Shown piece after piece: positions 11,199-14,082 of a stretch of DNA of 14,082 nucleotides. The notes beneath the pieces were generated by a model. That model searched no databases. It was not told where the DNA came from and saw only the letters and a list, made by a program, of their open reading frames with translations. Numbering within the stretch: the stretch's first letter is position 1; the number at the start of each line of letters is the position of its first letter. Both the position numbers and the translations under genes were made by a program. Source of the stretch: Pseudomonadota bacterium (lineage in GTDB: Bacteria > Pseudomonadota > Gammaproteobacteria > Burkholderiales > Rhodocyclaceae); contig JAJZPJ010000056.1 in the NCBI GenBank assembly GCA_021811225.1, forward strand, positions 1-14,082. Reading direction: 5' to 3'.

Positions 11199-11837
11199 CT
11201 ATCTCAGGGTCGCAGTCGCGAGTTTGGCGGCGAAGCCGATGAACAACATACCGACCCCGGCGGTCGTGCCGGCCGCCAGCCGGTGCCGGCGGCGGAACTG
11301 TTCGGCCAGGCGGGCGCCGCCGAAGATCAGCAGCGAGAGATAGGTGGCGCTGACGATCTGGCAGATCAGGCCGAGCAGCAGGAAGGACAGGGCCGGATGG
11401 GCATAGCGGGGATCGACGAACTGGACGAAGAAGGCGATGAAGAACAGGATCGCCTTGGGATTGACCAGGCTGATCAGGAGCGCGGTGTGGAAGGGGCGGG
11501 AAACGTCGCGCTCCCGCTCGGCGCCCGTGATCCTGCCGTGCCAGCCGGCCCAGGCGCGCCGCGCCAGGCCGACGCCGAGCCAGGCCAGATAGGCGGCACC
11601 GGCATATTTGACGACCATGAACAATTCCGGGTTGGCCTTGAGCAGCGAGGCCACGCCGCCGGCCGAGAGCAGCATCAGCAGCGAGTCGCCCAGGAAGATG
11701 CCGCAGGCGCCCTGATAGCCGTGGGCGATGCCGCGCCGGGTCGCCACCGAGAGCACGTAGAGCGAGTTGGGACCGGGCAGCAGCACGATGGCGATCGTGC
11801 CCAGCACGTAGGTCCAAATATTGGTGATGCCGAACAT
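11199..11837 (-). CDS. leuE: LysE/RhtB family amino-acid exporter, LeuE-like
   Basis: This is an inner-membrane exporter of the LysE/RhtB family. It has 212 residues, the same length as E. coli LeuE. It follows LeuE closely from the N-terminus (WTYVLGTIAIVLLPGPNSLYVL, then ACGIFLGD) to NPKAILFFIAFFVQF (126-140) and GFAAKLAT at the end. About six membrane helices are visible, with a basic cytoplasmic loop around 92-113. E. coli LeuE exports leucine and some related amino acids; the substrate here is inferred from similarity. The start is fixed by the junction with carA: the carA stop and the leuE ATG share one base (TGATG), implying coupled translation. A frame running upstream through carA without a stop is a shadow, not a fusion. 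The gene sits between carA and carB, which are adjacent in E. coli. Export of an arginine-pathway amino acid is conceivable but speculative. Confidence 0.88.
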   Translation of the reverse strand: MFGITNIWTYVLGTIAIVLLPGPNSLYVLSVATRRGIAHGYQGACGIFLGDSLLMLLSAGGVASLLKANPELFMVVKYAGAAYLAWLGVGLARRAWAGWHGRITGAERERDVSRPFHTALLISLVNPKAILFFIAFFVQFVDPRYAHPALSFLLLGLICQIVSATYLSLLIFGGARLAEQFRRRHRLAAGTTAGVGMLFIGFAAKLATATLR

Positions 11838-12985
11838 CAGGCCGCCATCGACTTGATGAAGCGGTCGAACAGATAGGCGACGTCGTGCGGACCGGGGCTC
11901 GCCTCGGGATGGCCCTGGAAGCTGAACGCCGGCACGTCGGTGCGGGCCACCCCCTGCAGGCTGGCGTCGAACAACGAGACGTGGGTGGTGCGCAGATTGT
12001 CCGGCAACGACTGGGCATCCACCGCGAAGCCGTGATTCTGGCTGGAAATCATGACCCGTCCGCTGTCTACGTCCTTGACCGGATGATTGGCGCCGTGATG
12101 GCCGAACTTCATCTTCATCGTCCTCGCGCCCGAGGCCAGCGCCAGCAACTGGTGGCCCAGGCAAATGCCGAAGATCGGAATGCCGCGCGCGAGGAACTCG
12201 CGGATGGCGGCGATCGCGTAGTCGCAGGGCTCGGGGTCGCCGGGACCGTTGGAGAGGAAGATCCCGTCGGGGTTCAACGCCAGGACCTCGGCCGCAGCGG
12301 TCTGCGCCGGCACCACGGTGAGCCGGCAGCCGCGCTGGCTGAGCATGCGCAGGATGTTGCGCTTGATGCCGAAGTCGTAGGCGACGACGTGATGAGGGCG
12401 CGTTAGCTCGCCGTCTATGGTCGGATGGCCGCGGCCGAGGCGCCACTCGCTCTCGTTCCAGGGGTAGAAATGATCGACGCTCACCACCCTGGCCAGGTCC
12501 ATGCCGGCCAGGCCGGGAAAGGCCCGCGCCCGATCGATGGCGGCAGCCTCGTCCGGCGCGTCGCCCACGTGCGTACCCGAGACCAGGCAGCCGCCCTGGG
12601 CACCGCCTTCGCGCAGAATCCGGGTCAGCTTGCGGGTGTCGATGCCGGCGATGGCGACCACGCCTTCCGCCTTCAGGTAGGTGTCCAGGGTCTGCTCGGA
12701 GCGCCAGTTGGAAGCGGCCAGCGGCAGGTCGCGGATCACCAGGCCGGCGGCGAAGACCCGGCCGGACTCGCAATCCTCGCGATTGACGCCGGTGTTGCCG
12801 ATATGGGGATAGGTCAGGGTGACGATCTGGCGGCAATAGGAGGGATCGGTGAGGATCTCCTGGTAGCCCGACATCGCGGTGTTGAACACCACCTCGCCGG
12901 CGCTGGTGCCGGCCGCGCCCACGCCCTGGCCGCGAAATACCGTCCCGTCGGCGAGTGCAAGAAGGGCGGGCGGGTACTGTTTCAC
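11837..12985 (-). CDS. carA: Carbamoyl-phosphate synthase small subunit CarA
   Basis: CarA is the glutaminase subunit. It hydrolyses glutamine and passes ammonia to CarB. From the GTG at 12985 it has 382 residues, the same as E. coli CarA. The N-terminal domain (about 1-195) includes GEVVFNTAMSGYQEILTDPSY, and the class I glutamine amidotransferase domain (about 197-382) has NGPGDPEP and the nucleophile elbow GICLGHQ (Cys275). His359 and Glu361 in FQGHPEAS complete the triad. The GTG start is chosen because AGGAG lies 7 nt upstream and the length fits; an in-frame ATG at 13066 would add 27 unrelated residues and fall on the predicted transcription start. This is the first gene of the carA-leuE-carB-greA-DUF4149 operon, preceded by a promoter and a structured leader. 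Confidence 0.97.
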   Translation of the reverse strand: MKQYPPALLALADGTVFRGQGVGAAGTSAGEVVFNTAMSGYQEILTDPSYCRQIVTLTYPHIGNTGVNREDCESGRVFAAGLVIRDLPLAASNWRSEQTLDTYLKAEGVVAIAGIDTRKLTRILREGGAQGGCLVSGTHVGDAPDEAAAIDRARAFPGLAGMDLARVVSVDHFYPWNESEWRLGRGHPTIDGELTRPHHVVAYDFGIKRNILRMLSQRGCRLTVVPAQTAAAEVLALNPDGIFLSNGPGDPEPCDYAIAAIREFLARGIPIFGICLGHQLLALASGARTMKMKFGHHGANHPVKDVDSGRVMISSQNHGFAVDAQSLPDNLRTTHVSLFDASLQGVARTDVPAFSFQGHPEASPGPHDVAYLFDRFIKSMAA

Positions 12986-12992
12986 GATCGGG

Positions 12993-12997
12993 CTCCT
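12993..12997 (-). promoter_or_regulatory. Ribosome binding site fixing the GTG start of carA
   Basis: AGGAG on the minus strand lies 7 nt before the GTG at 12985, optimal spacing. It supports the 382-residue CarA over the longer ATG-started reading. Confidence 0.75.
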
Positions 12998-13006
12998 GGG
13001 GCAGCG

Positions 13007-13021
13007 AGAGGGGTTTCCTCT
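13007..13021 (-). promoter_or_regulatory. Small hairpin between the carA leader stem and ribosome binding site
   Basis: On the minus strand AGAGG, a 5-nt loop AAACC and CCTCT form a perfect 5-bp stem. It ends 9 nt before the AGGAG of carA, so it could influence ribosome access or act as part of a switch with the larger upstream stem. It is short enough to occur by chance. Confidence 0.3.
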
Positions 13022-13030
13022 AGATGTGCA

Positions 13031-13060
13031 AAGCGGGGCGAGCCTTGGCCCACCCCGCTT
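13031..13060 (-). promoter_or_regulatory. carA leader hairpin, candidate attenuator
   Basis: The RNA leader of carA can form an uninterrupted 13-bp stem: AAGCGGGGUGGGC pairs with GCUCGCCCCGCUU around a CAAG tetraloop. The outer 8 bp are a perfect DNA inverted repeat (13031-13038 with 13053-13060). The inner part includes two G-U wobbles that hold only in the carA-sense RNA, since the opposite strand would have A-C mismatches. The stem begins about 8 nt after the predicted transcription start and ends 45 nt before the carA GTG. Only UU of the stem plus one further U follow before GCACAU, so it is a poor intrinsic terminator as written. Attenuation, mRNA stabilisation or protein binding are all possible. 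Confidence 0.5.
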
Positions 13061-13074
13061 CATCAAACGCGCTG

Positions 13075-13104
13075 ATTATAGCGCCGGAGCGGCGATCCAG
13101 GCAA
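13075..13104 (-). promoter_or_regulatory. Sigma70-like promoter of the carA operon
   Basis: The minus strand carries a perfect TATAAT (-10, 13075-13080), an 18-bp spacer and TTGCCT (-35, 13099-13104, four of six consensus bases). The predicted start is near 13067, giving a leader of about 80 nt before the carA GTG. It lies in the 152-bp gap between the sialidase-like gene and carA, the only sizeable gap upstream of the operon. I recognised no clear ArgR or PurR operator, although both regulate carAB in E. coli. Confidence 0.65.
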
Positions 13105-13137
13105 GGCGAATGACGGATGGGGTGTCCGGCGGCGGCC

Positions 13138-14046
13138 CTAATCGTCGATCGCCACCTGGGCAAAATAGATCGCTGGTTTCCCTTCGTGCGACGAGTAGTA
13201 GCTGACCGACAGCAGGCCGCCTGACAACGAGAGCCCGGCATAGCTGGTATCGCCCCCGGAAGGGAGCTTGAGCACCTCGGCGAGTCCGCCCCGCCCGGGT
13301 TCCAGGGTGCAAAGCGAGGTGCGGATGACCCCGTCGTAGAGACGAACCGCCGCCACCAGGCGGCCGTCGGCGAGCGCCAGCATGTGGGGCCCGCCTACGC
13401 GCACGCCGAGATCCTGCCAGCGCCATTGCCTATAAGGCGGCTCGGCGCTGCCCAGCAGACCGGTACTCGGATTGCCGTCGCGGCGCAGCAGGCAGTGGGC
13501 GGTATCGCCGCTGAAGACGATAGCGGTTTCGCTGGGACGGCCGATGTCGAAGAGGCGGCTGACCAGCGGGACGAATTGTCTGCCGTCGTCGCTGCAATAG
13601 AGCCTGATCGACGGGTCGGCGCTGCAGCTGTAGCCGATCGCGTAGGCCCTGCCCTCGTGCCAGGTGATCCGCCAGAGCCAGAAGTCGGGGTCGCCGATGC
13701 GCTGCCGCTCGCTCCAGGCGCGACCGTCTTTCGAGAACCACACCCAGGATTGGTGCGTGTGCTCGGCCTTGTCGTGCCACGCTCCCGCAGCGCTCAGTTG
13801 CAACTGCCCATCCGGGCTGACGGTCAGTTTCGGGTCGCGCAAATCGGCATCCTGCGCCCTCAGGAGGGCCACCGAGTCCCAATCCTCGCCGTCGCTCGAC
13901 GCGATCACGCGCAACGCGCCGTCGGGAGAGACGTGCGTCTCGCCTTCGCGGAAGGTGCAGAACCATCGACCGTCGAAACGAATCAGGTCGGTGAAAGCGT
14001 TGTGCGGCGCCTTGTCCCAGATCATTCGCGCTCCGATCAGCCTCAT
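13138..14046 (-). CDS. Sialidase-superfamily beta-propeller protein, function unknown
   Basis: This 302-residue protein looks like a compact sialidase-fold (six-bladed propeller) protein. It has Asp-box-like turns SSDGEDW (50-56), SKDGRAW (105-111) and CSDDGRQF (151-158), spaced one per blade. Conserved-looking charged segments are FREGETHVS (32-40), DLRDPKL (68-74), IGRPSETA (168-175), LPSGGDTSY (261-269) and YYSSHEG (283-289). The whole pattern, including IWDKAPHNAFTDL near the start, resembles a family annotated as exo-alpha-sialidase or sialidase-like that I recall mainly from planctomycetes and other carbohydrate-degrading bacteria. The FRIP motif of classical sialidases is absent, so sialic acid cleavage is not supported. 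No signal peptide or membrane helix is seen, so it appears cytoplasmic. ATG 14046 has GGAG 7 nt upstream. It precedes the carA promoter in the same direction, and its own promoter is outside or at the window edge. Confidence 0.75.
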   Translation of the reverse strand: MRLIGARMIWDKAPHNAFTDLIRFDGRWFCTFREGETHVSPDGALRVIASSDGEDWDSVALLRAQDADLRDPKLTVSPDGQLQLSAAGAWHDKAEHTHQSWVWFSKDGRAWSERQRIGDPDFWLWRITWHEGRAYAIGYSCSADPSIRLYCSDDGRQFVPLVSRLFDIGRPSETAIVFSGDTAHCLLRRDGNPSTGLLGSAEPPYRQWRWQDLGVRVGGPHMLALADGRLVAAVRLYDGVIRTSLCTLEPGRGGLAEVLKLPSGGDTSYAGLSLSGGLLSVSYYSSHEGKPAIYFAQVAIDD

Positions 14047-14082
14047 CGCCCCACTCCATCTTTTTGAAAGGATTGAAGGTTA

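Noticed and set aside
11199..12836. Possible CarA-LeuE fusion of 545 residues
   Set aside because: Only the last 212 residues are LeuE. The preceding part is a wrong-frame reading of carA, whose own frame is complete with stop at 11837-11839.
12986..13066. Longer CarA starting at ATG 13066
   Set aside because: It adds 27 residues unlike the family and would start at the predicted transcription start. The GTG at 12985 has an ideal AGGAG and gives the standard 382 residues.

Overview
The window is about 14 kb of gene-dense, high-GC proteobacterial chromosome. Its backbone is the conserved block carA-leuE-carB-greA-DUF4149 / yhbY / rlmE-ftsH-folP-glmM. The E. coli-like order greA, yhbY (divergent), rlmE, ftsH, folP, glmM, combined with leuE between carA and carB, a TTG-started ftsH and a GSPGTGKT Walker A in FtsH, suggests a betaproteobacterium. 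A Rhodocyclales or nearby lineage is my best guess, from gene content and memory of the group only. No tRNA, rRNA, CRISPR array, IS element or phage gene was seen.

Left end (1-1544, + strand): the 3' part of a c-di-GMP protein with the order EAL-CBS pair-GGDEF. Its 5' end lies outside the window. It converges on glmM and overlaps it by 15 bp. Each gene has a GC-rich hairpin sequence located inside or next to the other's coding end.

Centre (1530-6495, - strand): rlmE, ftsH, folP and glmM, covering 23S rRNA 2'-O-methylation, membrane protein quality control, folate synthesis and the UDP-GlcNAc precursor. A sigma70-like promoter sits just before ftsH. folP and glmM are coupled by an ATGA overlap. 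yhbY (ribosome assembly, + strand) starts only 16 bp from rlmE in the opposite direction.

Right-centre (6971-12985, - strand): a tightly packed operon carA > leuE > carB > greA > DUF4149, with junctions of 1-nt overlap, 10-nt gap, 4-nt overlap and 4-nt gap. CarA and CarB form carbamoyl-phosphate synthetase, which feeds arginine and pyrimidine synthesis. LeuE is an amino-acid exporter, GreA rescues backtracked RNA polymerase, and the last gene is a four-helix membrane protein of unknown role. A good promoter (TTGCCT-18-TATAAT) precedes carA, and its leader can form a 13-bp stem whose two wobble pairs work only in the carA-sense RNA.

Right end (13138-14046, - strand): a 302-residue sialidase-like beta-propeller protein without a signal peptide. 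It is unrelated to the housekeeping genes and is the most accessory-looking gene present.

Most of the window is ordinary core genome. I see no convincing new multi-gene system. The observations most worth checking are the carA leader structure, the sialidase-like protein, the REP-like inverted repeat that supplies the yhbY stop codon, and the interlocked convergent ends of the EAL gene and glmM.
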